This document shows, piece after piece, positions 42,680-52,584 of a DNA stretch of 64,000 nt. This DNA comes from Marinithermus hydrothermalis DSM 14884 (GTDB lineage Bacteria > Deinococcota > Deinococci > Deinococcales > Marinithermaceae): assembly GCF_000195335.1 (NCBI RefSeq), contig NC_015387.1:1484001-1548000 (forward strand), in the 5' to 3' direction. The notes below the pieces were generated by a model, which was not told where the DNA came from, did not search any database, and saw nothing but the letters and a program-made list of their open reading frames with translations. The position numbers and the translations under genes are program-made. How positions within the stretch are numbered: the stretch's first letter is position 1; each line of letters begins with the position of its first letter.

Positions 42680-43791
42680 CGGACCGGCGCCTCCAGGGCC
42701 CCAGCGAAGGCCTCCTCCAGCCCGGCACGCCCCAGCGCTTGCTCTAACGCGCGGAAGAAGGCGCGGTAGTGCGCCTCGCGCGCTCCCTCACCCATCAGGC
42801 CGAGCCGCAGGACTCGCCCGGCCGTGGGGCCGATACCTCCGGCCACGACCACGCCCGCTGCCCGCAGCCTTCGGCGGAGCTCGGCCTCGTCCAAGAATTC
42901 GGGAACCGTCACCACCAGCACGGTCTCGAGGCGAGCCCCTTCCCGAGCGAACACCCGAAACCCCAGGTCTTCCAGGACTGAGGCCGCCGCCCGGTACAAC
43001 CGCTCCGCCCGTGCCCGGCGGGCCTCCAGCCCCTCCTCAAACACCACGGACAGGGCTTCCTCGAGGGCGTAATGCAGCGGGACGGGGGCGGTGTGGTGGT
43101 AAGCGTGCTGCTCCCAGTAGGCCGCAATCCGCGTGAAGTCCGTGTACCAGACACGCCCCGTCCCGAGCGCTGCGCGGGCACGGGCCGAGAGGGCGAAAGG
43201 CGCGAGGCCTGGCGGTGCGGAGAGGCATTTCTGGCTTCCGGTGAAGGCGTAGTCGGCCCCAATCCTTTGCATGGAGAAGGGCAGCATTCCCGCGGTGGTC
43301 ACGGCGTCCACCATGTATAAGGCCCCGTGCGCCCGGGCCAGCGCGCCGATCGCCTCGACGGGGTTACGCACCCCGGTCGAGGTCTCCCCGTGCACCACCG
43401 CTACGATCCGGTAGCGCCGCGCCCGCAGGGCCCGCGCCACGTCCTCCGGGTCCACCGGCCAGCCGGGCGGAGCGGAAACAACGTCGACCTCGAGGCCGTG
43501 CTGGCGTGCGATCTGCGCGATACGAGCACCGAACGCGCCGTTTTCGAGGACGAGCACGCGATCCCCCGCACGAGTGAGCCCCGCGAGGCCCGCTTCCATG
43601 CCCAAGCTGCCGGTCCCGGCGAGCGCGGCCACGAGCGCGCCCTCCCCGGGATCGTACAGGTCGCGCAGAAAGGCTTGGATGCGGCGGTTGGTCTCGAGCA
43701 CCTCGGGGTCCAGGTGGGCGCGCATGGGACGGGCGAGCGCCGCCTGCACCCTGGGGGGGATGGGGGTCGGTCCGGGGGTGAGCAGTACCAT
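42676..43791 (-). CDS. Class V aminotransferase (serine-pyruvate / alanine-glyoxylate type)
   Basis: PLP enzyme of 371 residues in the AGXT/PucG group. LTPGPTPIPPRVQAAL opens the protein, GTGSLGMEAGLAGL holds the phosphate loop, VHGETSTGVRNPVEAIG and YMVDAVTTAG follow, with the Schiff-base Lys in GSQKCLSAPPGLAPFALS. The C-terminal domain ends in RVLRLGLMGEGA. Likely reactions are serine or alanine with glyoxylate or pyruvate; purine-derived ureidoglycine cannot be excluded. Its 190-nt leader contains a short upstream reading frame and strong hairpins. Its stop interlocks with that of the Ig-like protein. Confidence 0.9.
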   Translation of the reverse strand: MVLLTPGPTPIPPRVQAALARPMRAHLDPEVLETNRRIQAFLRDLYDPGEGALVAALAGTGSLGMEAGLAGLTRAGDRVLVLENGAFGARIAQIARQHGLEVDVVSAPPGWPVDPEDVARALRARRYRIVAVVHGETSTGVRNPVEAIGALARAHGALYMVDAVTTAGMLPFSMQRIGADYAFTGSQKCLSAPPGLAPFALSARARAALGTGRVWYTDFTRIAAYWEQHAYHHTAPVPLHYALEEALSVVFEEGLEARRARAERLYRAAASVLEDLGFRVFAREGARLETVLVVTVPEFLDEAELRRRLRAAGVVVAGGIGPTAGRVLRLGLMGEGAREAHYRAFFRALEQALGRAGLEEAFAGALEAPVR

Positions 43792-43800
43792 CGCGTTCCT

Positions 43801-43950
43801 CCCAAAACGAAATGAAGAAAGCGCCCCTTATGGGGCATACCCAGGCGAACCCTTCCCGGTCTCGGGGGAGGGGCTCGCCTTAGGGGGTAGCTCGCACAAA
43901 GAGGCGCATCTTCTGGTCCTTACTATAGCCGGGGGGCTTGCCTGGCTCAA
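43801..43950 (-). promoter_or_regulatory. Promoter and structured leader of the aminotransferase
   Basis: Minus strand: TTGAGC (43945-43950), 17-nt spacer, TATAGT (43922-43927). The leader then contains a 9-codon reading frame (43880-43909, MRLFVRATP) with AGGA upstream, a long imperfect hairpin (43843-43880, arms AGGCGA...CCC / GGG...TCGCCT) that begins at its stop, and a second hairpin GCCCC-ataa-GGGGC (43823-43836). GGGAGGA then precedes the gene start. The layout suggests attenuation or a riboswitch, but I match no known class. Confidence 0.5.
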
Positions 43951-43983
43951 TACCCGGAGGGCGGATCTGCTAACCTGGTAGGG

Positions 43984-45069
43984 ATGAAGGACTACTACGC
44001 CATCCTCGGCGTGTCCAGGGACGCCTCCCAGGACGAGATCAAGCGGGCCTACCGGAAGCTCGCCCTGAAGTACCACCCGGACAAAAACCCCGGCGACAAG
44101 GAGGCCGAGGAGCGCTTTAAGGAGATCAACGAGGCCTACTCGGTCCTTTCCGACCCGGAAAAACGCGCGCAGTACGATCGGTTCGGCACCACCTACCCTG
44201 GTGCGGGACGGGAGTACCAGGACATCCCCTTCAACGACCTTTTCAACCTCTTCGAGGAGATGTTCGGGGTTTCCTTCGGTGGTCGGGGCGCCGCCCGAAC
44301 GCGGCCCGCGCGCGGGGAGGACCTCGAGGTCAGCGTCCCGGTAGACCTCAAGACGGTCTACCAAGGCGGCGAGGTCGAGGTGCGGTACGAGCGGCTGGTG
44401 ATGTGCGAGGCCTGCCGAGGGGAGGGGGGAGAACGCCGCACCTGTCCCTCGTGCCGTGGCTCGGGGCGCGTGGAGGCGTACCGGCAGAGCCTTTTCGGCA
44501 CGATGGTTACCCAAACCCCTTGCCCGCAGTGCAAAGGGCGGGGGTTCATTCTCGTGGAGGCGTGCGACGCTTGCCAAGGCCGGGGGCGCACGCGCAAAGA
44601 GGAGCGTATCTCCGTGAACCTGCCCGCCGGCATGGACGAGGGCCATCTGTTGCGCGTGGCCGGCATGGGCAACCACGGCCCCGGTGGGGCGGGGGACTTA
44701 TTCGTGCGCGTGCAGGTGCAGCCGCACCCTGAGCTCGAGCGCGACGGCCAGAACCTGGTGTACTGCCTGCGGCTGGGGTTGGCGCAGGCCGCGCTGGGCG
44801 CGAAGGTGGAGGTGCCCACCCTGGAGGGGCCGGTGCCCCTGGAGGTGCCCCCCGGGACCGGGCACGGCGAGGTGTTCGAGCTCGAGGGGTACGGCCTGCC
44901 GCACCCGAACGGGGCGCAAAAGGGAAGCCTGCTTGTGGTGACCGAGCTCGTCGTGCCTAAGAAGCTCTCGGCGAAGGCGCGGGACCTGCTCCGCGCCTAC
45001 GCCGAGGAGGTGGGCGAGGCCGTGCACACCGAGGGGTTTTGGGACAAGGTCAAGAAGGTCTTTAAATAG
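43984..45069 (+). CDS. dnaJ: Chaperone DnaJ (type I)
   Basis: Hsp40 co-chaperone that stimulates DnaK, 361 residues. The J domain (1-70) has the HPD tripeptide in [11 protein letters not shown] short Phe-rich linker replaces the long Gly/Phe region. The zinc-finger domain has four CxxCxGxG repeats: [24 protein letters not shown] and CDACQGRG. The C-terminal substrate domains follow. TAACCT lies 7 nt before the ATG. dnaK and grpE are not adjacent, so this could be one of two DnaJ paralogues. Confidence 0.95.
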   Translation: MKDYYAILGVSRDASQDEIKRAYRKLALKYHPDKNPGDKEAEERFKEINEAYSVLSDPEKRAQYDRFGTTYPGAGREYQDIPFNDLFNLFEEMFGVSFGGRGAARTRPARGEDLEVSVPVDLKTVYQGGEVEVRYERLVMCEACRGEGGERRTCPSCRGSGRVEAYRQSLFGTMVTQTPCPQCKGRGFILVEACDACQGRGRTRKEERISVNLPAGMDEGHLLRVAGMGNHGPGGAGDLFVRVQVQPHPELERDGQNLVYCLRLGLAQAALGAKVEVPTLEGPVPLEVPPGTGHGEVFELEGYGLPHPNGAQKGSLLVVTELVVPKKLSAKARDLLRAYAEEVGEAVHTEGFWDKVKKVFK

Positions 45070-45075
45070 CGCGGT

Positions 45076-45549
45076 TCACTCCGAGGGCAGGGCGGCCTGG
45101 GCCTGGAAGAGGTTCACGCCGCTTTCCACGATCTGGACGAGCTTGCCCATCGTGGCTTCTTCCTCGACCTGCTCCTCGATGAACCACTGGAGGAACTGGA
45201 AGGTGGTGTAGTCCTTCTCCGCGAGGGCGGTCTCGGCCATGCGGTGGAAGGAACGGGTCACCTCCTGCTCCCAGGCGAGGGCTTTCTGGACGGCCTCGAG
45301 GGCGGAGGCGAACCGGGGTTGGGCCTCGGGCACTGCGGGGAAGGTGAGGTCCGCCCCCACGTCGAGCAAGAAGCGCACGATCCGCATGGCGTGTTCGCGC
45401 TCTTCCTCCGACTGGCGGAAGAAGAACGCGGCCCAACCGTCGAGGCCTTGGCGCGCGAAGTAAGCGGCCATGGCCAGGTAGCGCTGGGCGGCTGTGTGCT
45501 CCGCGCCGATCTGGTCCACCAGCATTTCTCGTAGTTTTTCGCTGATCAT
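45076..45549 (-). CDS. ftn: Non-heme ferritin
   Basis: 157-residue four-helix ferritin. The ferroxidase site is visible: Glu17-type in QIGAEHTAAQRYLAMA, Glu and His in SEEEREHAMRI, Glu in ALAWEQEVTRSF and Gln/Glu in QWFIEEQVEEE. It should form a 24-mer iron store that oxidises Fe(II). The ATG has GGAGGT upstream and a TATAAT box at 45567-45572, so unlike many neighbours it has a leader and a ribosome binding site. It converges with dnaJ with 6 nt between stops. Confidence 0.95.
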   Translation of the reverse strand: MISEKLREMLVDQIGAEHTAAQRYLAMAAYFARQGLDGWAAFFFRQSEEEREHAMRIVRFLLDVGADLTFPAVPEAQPRFASALEAVQKALAWEQEVTRSFHRMAETALAEKDYTTFQFLQWFIEEQVEEEATMGKLVQIVESGVNLFQAQAALPSE

Positions 45550-45566
45550 ATGCGACCTCCATTTTC

Positions 45567-45712
45567 ATTATAGCGAGGCCGGTGCAGCCCCTACCTCAAT
45601 TGATAAGTTATGCTTGATTCGTGCATGTTCATGCGTTAAGCTCCTCCAAGGGGCCGCCATGGTATGCTAAAGCCCCGGGTACAACTCGCCTACCCCTCGC
45701 CTAGGGAGGAGT
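45567..45712. promoter_or_regulatory. Divergent ftn/carB intergenic region
   Basis: Holds the ftn -10 box TATAAT (minus strand 45567-45572), an inverted repeat GCATG-tt-CATGC (45623-45634) that could be an operator, a possible carB -10 TATGCT near 45662, and the carB ribosome binding site GGGAGGAG directly before the ATG. Short upstream frames are present but show no arginine-codon enrichment. Confidence 0.4.
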
Positions 45713-48700
45713 ATGCCGCCACGCAAAGACCTGAAAAAGATCCTGATCATCGGCAGCGGACCCATCACCATCGGCCAAGCGGCCGAGTTCGATTACTCCG
45801 GCACCCAAGCCGTCAAGGCCCTCCGCAACGCGGGGTACCAGGTGGTCCTCGTCAACTCCAACCCAGCCACGATCATGACCGACCCCGAGCTCGCGGAGGC
45901 CACCTACATCGAACCCCTCACCCCGGAGTTCATCGAACGCATCATCGCCAAGGAACGCCCCGACGCTCTGCTGCCCACCCTGGGCGGCCAGACCGCCCTC
46001 AACCTCGCCACCGCCCTCTGGGAGGCCGGGGTGCTCGAGCGTTACGGGGTCGAGCTCATCGGGGCGAACCACGAGGCCATCAAAAAAGGCGAGGACCGGG
46101 AGGCCTTCCAAGCCGCGATGCGCAAGATCGGCGTGGAGGTCCCCCGAGGCAAGATGGTGCACAGCCTCGAGGAAGGCCTGGCCTTCGCCCGCGAGGTGGG
46201 GTACCCGGTCGTGGTGCGCCCCTCGTTCACCCTGGGCGGCACCGGCGGCGGATTCGCCCACAGCGAGGAGGAGTTCATCCGGGTGCTCACCGCCGGCCTG
46301 CAGCAAAGCCCGGTGCACACCGCGCTCGTGGAGGAGTCCATCCTCGGGTGGAAGGAGTACGAGCTCGAGGTGATGCGCGACCACGCGGACACCGTGGTGA
46401 TCATCACCTCGATCGAGAACCTCGACCCCATGGGGGTCCACACCGGGGACTCGATCACCGTAGCTCCGGCGCAGACGCTGACCGACGTCGAGTACCAACG
46501 CATGCGGGACGCCGCTCGGGCGATCATCCGGGAGATCGGGGTGGACACCGGCGGCTCGAACATCCAGTTCGCTGTGGACCCCAAGACCGGCCGCATGGTC
46601 GTGATCGAGATGAACCCCCGCGTCTCCCGCTCCTCGGCGCTCGCCTCCAAAGCCACCGGGTACCCCATCGCCAAGATCGCCGCGCTCCTCGCGGTCGGGT
46701 ACCGGCTCGACGAGCTCCCAAACGACATCACCCGCAAAACCCCGGCCTCCTTCGAACCCACCATCGACTACGTGGTGGTCAAGATCCCCCGCTTCGCCTT
46801 CGAGAAATTCCAGCCCCTCCCCAACACCCAAGGCGCCCTCTCGGACGCGCTGGGCACGCAGATGAAGTCCGTGGGCGAGGTCATGGCGATCGGGCGCAGC
46901 TTCAAGGAGGCCTTCATGAAGGCCCTCCGGGGCCTCGAGGGCGACGTGCGCTACGAGGTGGGCGACCTTCCCACCGCCGAGCTGGAGGGCCTCCTCTACC
47001 CCAACCCCCGGCGGATCCACGCGGTGATGGAGCTCCTGCGGCGCGGCATGCGCGTGGAGGAACTCCACGAACGCACGCACATCGATCCCTGGTTCCTCCA
47101 CCAGCTCGCTGAGATCGTGGAGGCCGAAGCCTACGCGAAATCCCTCGGCCCGATCGAGGACTGGACACCCGAGGACTTCCACGAGCTCAAGCAGGTGGGC
47201 CTCTCCGACCGCCGCCTCGCCGAGCTCGCCCAAACGAGCGAGCTCGAACTCCGCGCGCGGCGCAAGCAACTGGGCGTGGTGCCGGTCTACAAGACCGTGG
47301 ACACCTGCGCCGCGGAGTTCGAGGCGTACACGCCGTACCACTACTCCACCTACGAGGAGGAGGACGAGGTCGCCCCTTCCAGTAAACCCAAGGTCGTCAT
47401 CCTGGGCTCCGGCCCCATCCGGATCGGCCAGGGGGTGGAGTTCGACTACGCCACGGTCCACGCCGTCTGGGCGCTCCAGGAGGCCGGGTTCGAGACCATC
47501 ATGGTGAACTCGAACCCCGAGACCGTCTCCACCGACTACGACACCGCGGACCGCCTCTACTTCGAGCCCCTCACCTTCGAGGACGTGCTGAACCTGGTGG
47601 AGCACGAAACCCCCGTGGGCGTCATCCTCTCCCTCGGCGGGCAGACCCCCCTCAAGCTCGCGAAACGGCTCGCCGAGGCTGGCGTGCCCATCCTCGGCAC
47701 CCCCCCCGAGGCGATCCACACCGCGGAGGAACGCGAGGCCTTCAACCGCCTCACCCAATCCCTCGGCATCCCCCAGCCCAAGGGGGCCGTCGCCCGGGAC
47801 CCGCTGCACGCCCAAGAGCTCGCGGAAACCCTCGGCTACCCCCTGATGGTGCGGCCGAGCTACGTCCTGGGCGGCCGGGCCATGCAGGTGGTGCGCACCC
47901 CCGAGGAATTGCGCCGCTACCTCGCGGAGGTGTACGGCGCGCTCGCGGAAAAACCCTCGATCCTCCTAGACCAGTACCTCGAGGGCGCTCTCGAGCTCGA
48001 CGTGGACGCGATCGCGGACGGCGAGCGCGTGGTGGTGGCCGGGATCATGGAGCACGTGGAGCGGGCCGGGGTGCACTCGGGCGACTCCGCCACCCTCCTC
48101 CCCCCCACAAGCCTCACACCGCAACTCCTCGAGACCGTCAAGGACTACACCCGCCGCCTCGCCCAAGCCCTCGGCGTGCGGGGGCTCTTGAACGTGCAGT
48201 ACGCCGTCAAGGACGACACCGTCTACGTCCTCGAGGCCAACCCGCGCGCCTCGCGCACCGTGCCCTTCGTCTCCAAGGCGATCGGGCACCCTCTCGCGAA
48301 GTACGCCGCGCTCATCGCGGTGGGCAAGACCCTCGAGGAGCTCGGGTTCACCGAGGATCCCAGCCCGCGCCTCTACGCGGTGAAGGAGGTGGTGATCCCC
48401 TGGCTCAAGTTCCCCGGCGTGATCCCGGTCCTGGGGCCGGAGATGCGCTCCACAGGGGAAAGCATGGGGATCGACACCGACCCGTACCGGGCCTACTACC
48501 GCGCCCAGGTGGGAGCGGGGCAGGCCCTGCCCCTCGAGGGCCGGGTGCGGTTCATCGGCGAGGGGCTGGAAGCCCTCAAGGCCGCCTACCAGCAGGCCGG
48601 GTTCCGGATCTCCGACGAGGCGTACGACCTCCTCATCTGCACCGTCCCCGACCCCGAGCTGCGCCGCGCCGTGGAGTTGGGCACGCCCTTCATCACTACG

Positions 48701-48805
48701 CCCGAGGCCGCCCGGTGGAGCCTCGAGGCCATCCTGCGCGCCCGCGAGCACGGCCTCGAGCCCCGCGCGCTACAGGACTGGCACGCCGCCCCAACCCGAG
48801 GGTAA
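45713..48805 (+). CDS. carB: Carbamoyl-phosphate synthase large subunit
   Basis: Makes carbamoyl phosphate from ammonia, bicarbonate and two ATP for pyrimidine and arginine synthesis. At 1030 residues it is slightly short of the usual 1070. Two homologous ATP-grasp halves are visible, each opening with the same strand: [21 protein letters not shown] and [25 protein letters not shown]. Metal-site segments are [36 protein letters not shown] and [31 protein letters not shown]. The C-terminal MGS-like allosteric domain is shortened. carA is not adjacent. The cyclase-family gene follows after 4 nt. Confidence 0.97.
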   Translation: MPPRKDLKKILIIGSGPITIGQAAEFDYSGTQAVKALRNAGYQVVLVNSNPATIMTDPELAEATYIEPLTPEFIERIIAKERPDALLPTLGGQTALNLATALWEAGVLERYGVELIGANHEAIKKGEDREAFQAAMRKIGVEVPRGKMVHSLEEGLAFAREVGYPVVVRPSFTLGGTGGGFAHSEEEFIRVLTAGLQQSPVHTALVEESILGWKEYELEVMRDHADTVVIITSIENLDPMGVHTGDSITVAPAQTLTDVEYQRMRDAARAIIREIGVDTGGSNIQFAVDPKTGRMVVIEMNPRVSRSSALASKATGYPIAKIAALLAVGYRLDELPNDITRKTPASFEPTIDYVVVKIPRFAFEKFQPLPNTQGALSDALGTQMKSVGEVMAIGRSFKEAFMKALRGLEGDVRYEVGDLPTAELEGLLYPNPRRIHAVMELLRRGMRVEELHERTHIDPWFLHQLAEIVEAEAYAKSLGPIEDWTPEDFHELKQVGLSDRRLAELAQTSELELRARRKQLGVVPVYKTVDTCAAEFEAYTPYHYSTYEEEDEVAPSSKPKVVILGSGPIRIGQGVEFDYATVHAVWALQEAGFETIMVNSNPETVSTDYDTADRLYFEPLTFEDVLNLVEHETPVGVILSLGGQTPLKLAKRLAEAGVPILGTPPEAIHTAEEREAFNRLTQSLGIPQPKGAVARDPLHAQELAETLGYPLMVRPSYVLGGRAMQVVRTPEELRRYLAEVYGALAEKPSILLDQYLEGALELDVDAIADGERVVVAGIMEHVERAGVHSGDSATLLPPTSLTPQLLETVKDYTRRLAQALGVRGLLNVQYAVKDDTVYVLEANPRASRTVPFVSKAIGHPLAKYAALIAVGKTLEELGFTEDPSPRLYAVKEVVIPWLKFPGVIPVLGPEMRSTGESMGIDTDPYRAYYRAQVGAGQALPLEGRVRFIGEGLEALKAAYQQAGFRISDEAYDLLICTVPDPELRRAVELGTPFITTPEAARWSLEAILRAREHGLEPRALQDWHAAPTRG

Positions 48806-48809
48806 CCCC

Positions 48810-49427
48810 ATGCCACCCCGCCTGATCGACATCACCCGCGCTCTGTACCCCGGCCACCCCGTCTGGCCGGGGGATGCGCCTTTTGCCCTCGAGCTCACCG
48901 CCAGCATGCGCGATGGGCAACCCGCGAACGTGATGCGGTTCTCCAGCACCACGCACCTGGGCACCCACCTGGACGCCCCCTTCCACTACGACCCGGCGGG
49001 AATCCGGCTCGGGGAGGTGCCCCTCGAGGTTTTGATGGGCCCTGCCCTCGTGATCCACGCGCCGGGCCGCGAACGCCTTGGGCCGGAGGTCCTCGAGGGG
49101 CTCGAGGCCCTTCCCGAGCGGGTGCTGTTTTTCACCGGGCAGCCGAACCGCTGGATGCGCTTCCCTACCGCGTTCACCGGCCTGAGCCCCGCGCTCGTGC
49201 ATGCGCTCGCGCGGCGGGGGGTCCGGCTTGTGGGCACCGACGCGCCCAGCGTGGACCGCTTCGAGGACGCAGCGCTGCCCGTGCACCGGGCGTGCGCCGA
49301 GGCCGGCGTGTTCATCCTCGAGGGGCTGGTCCTAAAGGGCGTACCGGCGGGACGGTACGAGCTCGTGTGCCTGCCGCTTCCCCTGCCCACGGCGGACGCC
49401 GCTCCGGTGCGGGCCATTCTGCGCTAG
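48810..49427 (+). CDS. Cyclase-family hydrolase (kynurenine formamidase-like)
   Basis: 205 residues. The signature HLGTHLDAPFHYD provides the metal-binding His and Asp cluster of the cyclase/KynB family (HxGTHxDxPxH). DITRALYPGHPVWPGD at the N-terminus and LVGTDAPSVDRFED later are also typical. KynB hydrolyses N-formylkynurenine to kynurenine, but the family includes other amide and lactone hydrolases, and no other tryptophan catabolic gene is nearby. The ATG is 4 nt after carB. The stop interlocks with that of yehW. Confidence 0.85.
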   Translation: MPPRLIDITRALYPGHPVWPGDAPFALELTASMRDGQPANVMRFSSTTHLGTHLDAPFHYDPAGIRLGEVPLEVLMGPALVIHAPGRERLGPEVLEGLEALPERVLFFTGQPNRWMRFPTAFTGLSPALVHALARRGVRLVGTDAPSVDRFEDAALPVHRACAEAGVFILEGLVLKGVPAGRYELVCLPLPLPTADAAPVRAILR

Positions 49428-50188
49428 TCACGCTCCCGCTCGAGCAGCAATCCGGCCGGGGTCAGGACGCGCTCCACCTGCCCCAGAAAGTAGTCCGCGA
49501 TCACCGCGAGCAGTGCGGTCGGCACCGCGCCGAACCAGACGTGCGGGGGAATGCGGAGCTGGATGCCGTTCACGATCGGCTCCCCCAGCCCCCCGGCCCC
49601 TACGAGCCCCCCCAGCACCGCGGTGCCCACGTTCAGCACCACCGAGGTACGGATCCCGGCCAGAATGACCGGTACCGCGTGGGGCAGCTCCACCTGCCAA
49701 AGCAGCTGCCGGGGCGTCATACCCATCCCGAGCCCCGCGTCGAGCTGGGCGCGGTCCACGCTCTCGAGGCCCGCGATGGTGTTCCGTACGATGGGGAGCA
49801 GGCCGTTGATCACGAGGGCCACGATGGTCGGCCAGACCCCGAACCCCAGCACGGGAAAGGCGATCGCGATCACCGCGAGCGACGGCACCGTCTGCCCGGC
49901 ATTGGCGAGGCCGCTCACGATCGGGGCGAACTCCTCGCGGTACGCGGGGCGCGTCGCGAGGATCCCGAGCGGCACCGCGATCAGCACCGAGATCCCCGAG
50001 GAGATCAGGACGAGCTCGATGGTGCGCAGCCCGAGCCGGAGCATGTCCCCGCCTGGGTAGGGGATGTCGTCCGCGTACTCGGGCCAGATCGCGAGCATTA
50101 CGCGGGCGTGCAGCTCGTCCAGGCTGAAAAACCCGATCAGCAATCCCAGGGAAAGCAACGCCTGCAGTACGGGACCCAACAGCCTCAA
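49424..50188 (-). CDS. yehW: Osmoprotectant ABC transporter permease
   Basis: 254-residue permease of the OpuC/YehW type for compatible-solute uptake. It has a BPD inner-membrane domain with VPSLAVIAIAFPVLGFG, GLLPIVRNTIAGLESVDRAQLDAGLGMGMTPRQLLWQVELPHA (EAA-loop region) and GTAVLGGLVGAGGLGEPI. I place the start at a TTG whose last two bases overlap the upstream ATPase stop (TTGA) and that has GGGGGAGG ahead. The longer frame upstream is antisense-like. Last gene of the yehZYXW-type operon. Confidence 0.9.
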   Translation of the reverse strand: MRLLGPVLQALLSLGLLIGFFSLDELHARVMLAIWPEYADDIPYPGGDMLRLGLRTIELVLISSGISVLIAVPLGILATRPAYREEFAPIVSGLANAGQTVPSLAVIAIAFPVLGFGVWPTIVALVINGLLPIVRNTIAGLESVDRAQLDAGLGMGMTPRQLLWQVELPHAVPVILAGIRTSVVLNVGTAVLGGLVGAGGLGEPIVNGIQLRIPPHVWFGAVPTALLAVIADYFLGQVERVLTPAGLLLERERD

Positions 50189-51309
50189 GACGCGACCTCC
50201 CCCGCCTCGAGGTCCTCCAACAGCCGGATCAGCTTGGCCCGCGGCACCCACCCCACGAGCTCATCCCGGCCGCGCACCACCGCCACGATGCGGAACCCGG
50301 TCGCGATCATGACCGACAACGCCTCGCGCACCGTCGTGTGGTGCGGCACCGCGATGGTCCCAGCGTCCCGCCGCGCCAGGAGCGTGCGGATGGATTCGTT
50401 GCGCTCCAGGTCCTCCCGGTCCACCCACCCCACGAGCCGCCGGCCCTCCGCCACGAACACTCGACGCACCGCATAGCGCTGCATCAACTCCCGCACCTCG
50501 TCCAAGGACGCGTCCGGCCCCACCTGCGGCGGGTTGGGCTCCATCACGTCCTGTACGCGCAGCAAGCCCAGGGACTTCAGCGCGCGGTCCGCGCCGACGA
50601 AGTCGCGCACAAAAGCGTTAGCGGGCCGCTTGAGGATGGCCGCGGGGGTGTCGTACTGGATCAGCTTACCGTCCTTGAGGATCGCGATGCGGTCCCCCAG
50701 CTTGATGGCCTCGTCGATGTCGTGCGTTACGAACACGATGGTCTTCTTGAGCGCGCTTTGGATACCCAGCAGCTCGTCCTGAAGCCGTTCGCGCGTGATG
50801 GGGTCGAGCGCGCCAAAGGGCTCATCCATAAGGAGGATCGGCGGGTCCGCCGCAAGCGCGCGCGCCACCCCCACGCGCTGCTGCTGGCCCCCGGAAAGCT
50901 GCCGGGGGTACTTGTCGCGAAAGGCACGGGGCTCGAGGCCCACGAGCGCGAGGAGTTCGTCCACCCGCGCGGCGATGCGCTCCTTGGGCCACCCCAGAAG
51001 CCGGGGCACGACCCCCACGTTCTGCGCGATCGTCATGTGGTCAAACAGGCCGACGCTTTGAATCACGTACCCCATCTTGCGCCGGAGTTCCTCGGGACGC
51101 ATCGAGCGGGTGTCCTTCCCCTCGATGAGCACCCGCCCCTCGGTGGGCTCCACCAAACGGTTGATCATGCGGAGCGTGGTGGTCTTGCCGCACCCCGACG
51201 GCCCGATCAAGACGCAGGTCTCCCCAGCCGCGATGGAAAGCGTGACGCCATCCACCGCCACGTGCGTCCCGTACCGCTTGGTGAGGTTCTCGAGTTGAAT
51301 CATGCTCAC
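50185..51309 (-). CDS. yehX: Osmoprotectant ABC transporter ATPase with CBS domains
   Basis: 374 residues. The ABC domain has LIGPSGCGKTTTLRMINR (Walker A), [36 protein letters not shown] and LLMDEPFGALDPITR. It is followed by two CBS domains (about 245-365: VQDVMEPNPPQVGPDASLDEVRELMQRYAVRRVFV and TIAVPHHTTVREALSVMIATGFRIVAVV), which in OpuA-type transporters sense ionic strength or nucleotides. The start is a GTG overlapping the yehY stop, or the ATG two codons later. It couples to both permeases. Confidence 0.94.
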   Translation of the reverse strand: MSMIQLENLTKRYGTHVAVDGVTLSIAAGETCVLIGPSGCGKTTTLRMINRLVEPTEGRVLIEGKDTRSMRPEELRRKMGYVIQSVGLFDHMTIAQNVGVVPRLLGWPKERIAARVDELLALVGLEPRAFRDKYPRQLSGGQQQRVGVARALAADPPILLMDEPFGALDPITRERLQDELLGIQSALKKTIVFVTHDIDEAIKLGDRIAILKDGKLIQYDTPAAILKRPANAFVRDFVGADRALKSLGLLRVQDVMEPNPPQVGPDASLDEVRELMQRYAVRRVFVAEGRRLVGWVDREDLERNESIRTLLARRDAGTIAVPHHTTVREALSVMIATGFRIVAVVRGRDELVGWVPRAKLIRLLEDLEAGEVAS

Positions 51310-52529
51310 GCGGCTTCCTCCCCCAAACGCAGTCCAGGCGAGGTTAACAAGCGCTGCACAAGCTGCAACACCCCGTCCACGCTAAACGCGAGCAACACTG
51401 CGGGAATCGTGCCCAAAAGGATCTGCACCAGGCTGACCCGCGCGATGCCCGTGAAGATGTAAAACCCCAGTCCGCCCGCCCCGATGAGCTGCGCGATGGT
51501 CGCGATGCCCACCGTAAGCACCGCGGCGTTGCGCACTCCCGCCATGATGACCGGAACCGCGCGGGGCAGCTGGACCCGCCAGAGGATCTGGCGGGTGGTC
51601 ATGCCCATGCCTCGAGCCGCGTCCACCTGCGCCTCGGGGACGCTCTTCAATCCCACGTAGGTGTTGCGAATAACGGGCAGCAACGCGTACAAGGTCAACG
51701 CGGTGATCGCGGGGGCCGCGCCGAGCCCTGAGATCCCCACGCTCCGCAGCGCGGGGTAGGCCCGGCTGAGGGCCGCAAGCGGGTCTAGCAGCATCGCAAA
51801 CAACGCGATGGAGGGAATCGTGAAGATCACACCCGCGACCCACAGACTCACCAAAGCCACCCGCTCGCGGTAACTGCCCCAGATCCCGAGGGGCACCCCG
51901 ATCCCTACCGCGAAGGCCAACGCGAACCCGGTCAGTAGGAGGTGCTCGAGGAGGTGGATCTGCAGCTGGCCCCGGCGGATCTCGCGCTGGAACTCGAGGA
52001 CGAGCAGGTTCTCCGCACCTCCCGCAACCACGCCGTACAGGATGTGCCCCAGCACCACCAGCCCTGGCAACCAGGTCACCGCAGTCACCAGGCTGCGCGG
52101 GTACCCTTGCCGGCGCAGGAGGAGCACACCCGCGGAGAAGACCAGGCCGAACCCCACCAGGCTCAGCCACGCGCCGCTGCTCCATAACGCCACCCGCGCG
52201 ATCAACCCCTCCGCGCGGCCCGCGGCGATCAGGGTTTCGCTCAAGAAGTACACAAAGAGCAGCCCCACCCCTGCGCTTAGGGCGAGCCCCCACCCCTGGT
52301 AGCGGAAGGGCGCCCCCACGCTCAGGGCGAGGCTCACCCCCACCACCAGCGGGATCAGGTACGCGCCCGGCCACACCGCGGCCAGCGCGAGGAGGTGGAT
52401 GAAGGTCGTGTTGAACTTGGAGCCCAGCGCGATCGGGTTCGGCGCGCTGATGAACCACGGCAGGGCCAGCATCGCGGCGAGCGCGAGCAGGCTCCCCAGC
52501 ACCCCGACCCGGCTGACGGTACGCTCCAT
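51306..52529 (-). CDS. yehY: Osmoprotectant ABC transporter permease with extended N-terminus
   Basis: 407 residues. The first 200 contain about five extra helices, as in E. coli YehY, before the BPD permease domain with FTIPSIALFAMLLDPLAAL, LLPVIRNTYVGLKSVPEAQVDAARGMGMTTRQILWRVQLPRA and GIATIAQLIGAGGLGFYIF. It follows the binding-protein gene across a terminator-like hairpin and overlaps the ATPase gene by 4 nt. The order binding protein, long permease, ATPase, short permease equals E. coli yehZYXW. Confidence 0.93.
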   Translation of the reverse strand: MERTVSRVGVLGSLLALAAMLALPWFISAPNPIALGSKFNTTFIHLLALAAVWPGAYLIPLVVGVSLALSVGAPFRYQGWGLALSAGVGLLFVYFLSETLIAAGRAEGLIARVALWSSGAWLSLVGFGLVFSAGVLLLRRQGYPRSLVTAVTWLPGLVVLGHILYGVVAGGAENLLVLEFQREIRRGQLQIHLLEHLLLTGFALAFAVGIGVPLGIWGSYRERVALVSLWVAGVIFTIPSIALFAMLLDPLAALSRAYPALRSVGISGLGAAPAITALTLYALLPVIRNTYVGLKSVPEAQVDAARGMGMTTRQILWRVQLPRAVPVIMAGVRNAAVLTVGIATIAQLIGAGGLGFYIFTGIARVSLVQILLGTIPAVLLAFSVDGVLQLVQRLLTSPGLRLGEEAA

Positions 52530-52543
52530 GGGCCTCCCCCAAG

Positions 52544-52571
52544 AAAAACGGCCGGGCCTTCGCGGCCCGGC
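52544..52571 (-). terminator. Attenuating terminator between the osmoprotectant binding protein and permease
   Basis: Minus strand: 8-bp perfect stem GCCGGGCC/GGCCCGGC with a 5-nt loop, then CGTTTTTC. It lies between the binding-protein stop and the permease start, so most transcripts probably end after the binding protein. Confidence 0.8.
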
Positions 52572-52584
52572 TTTGAGCTCGAGG

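Noticed and set aside
45609-45670. Possible leader peptides ahead of carB
   Set aside because: Short frames such as one ending in Met-Arg contain one Arg codon at most and no following terminator, so an arginine attenuator is not supported.
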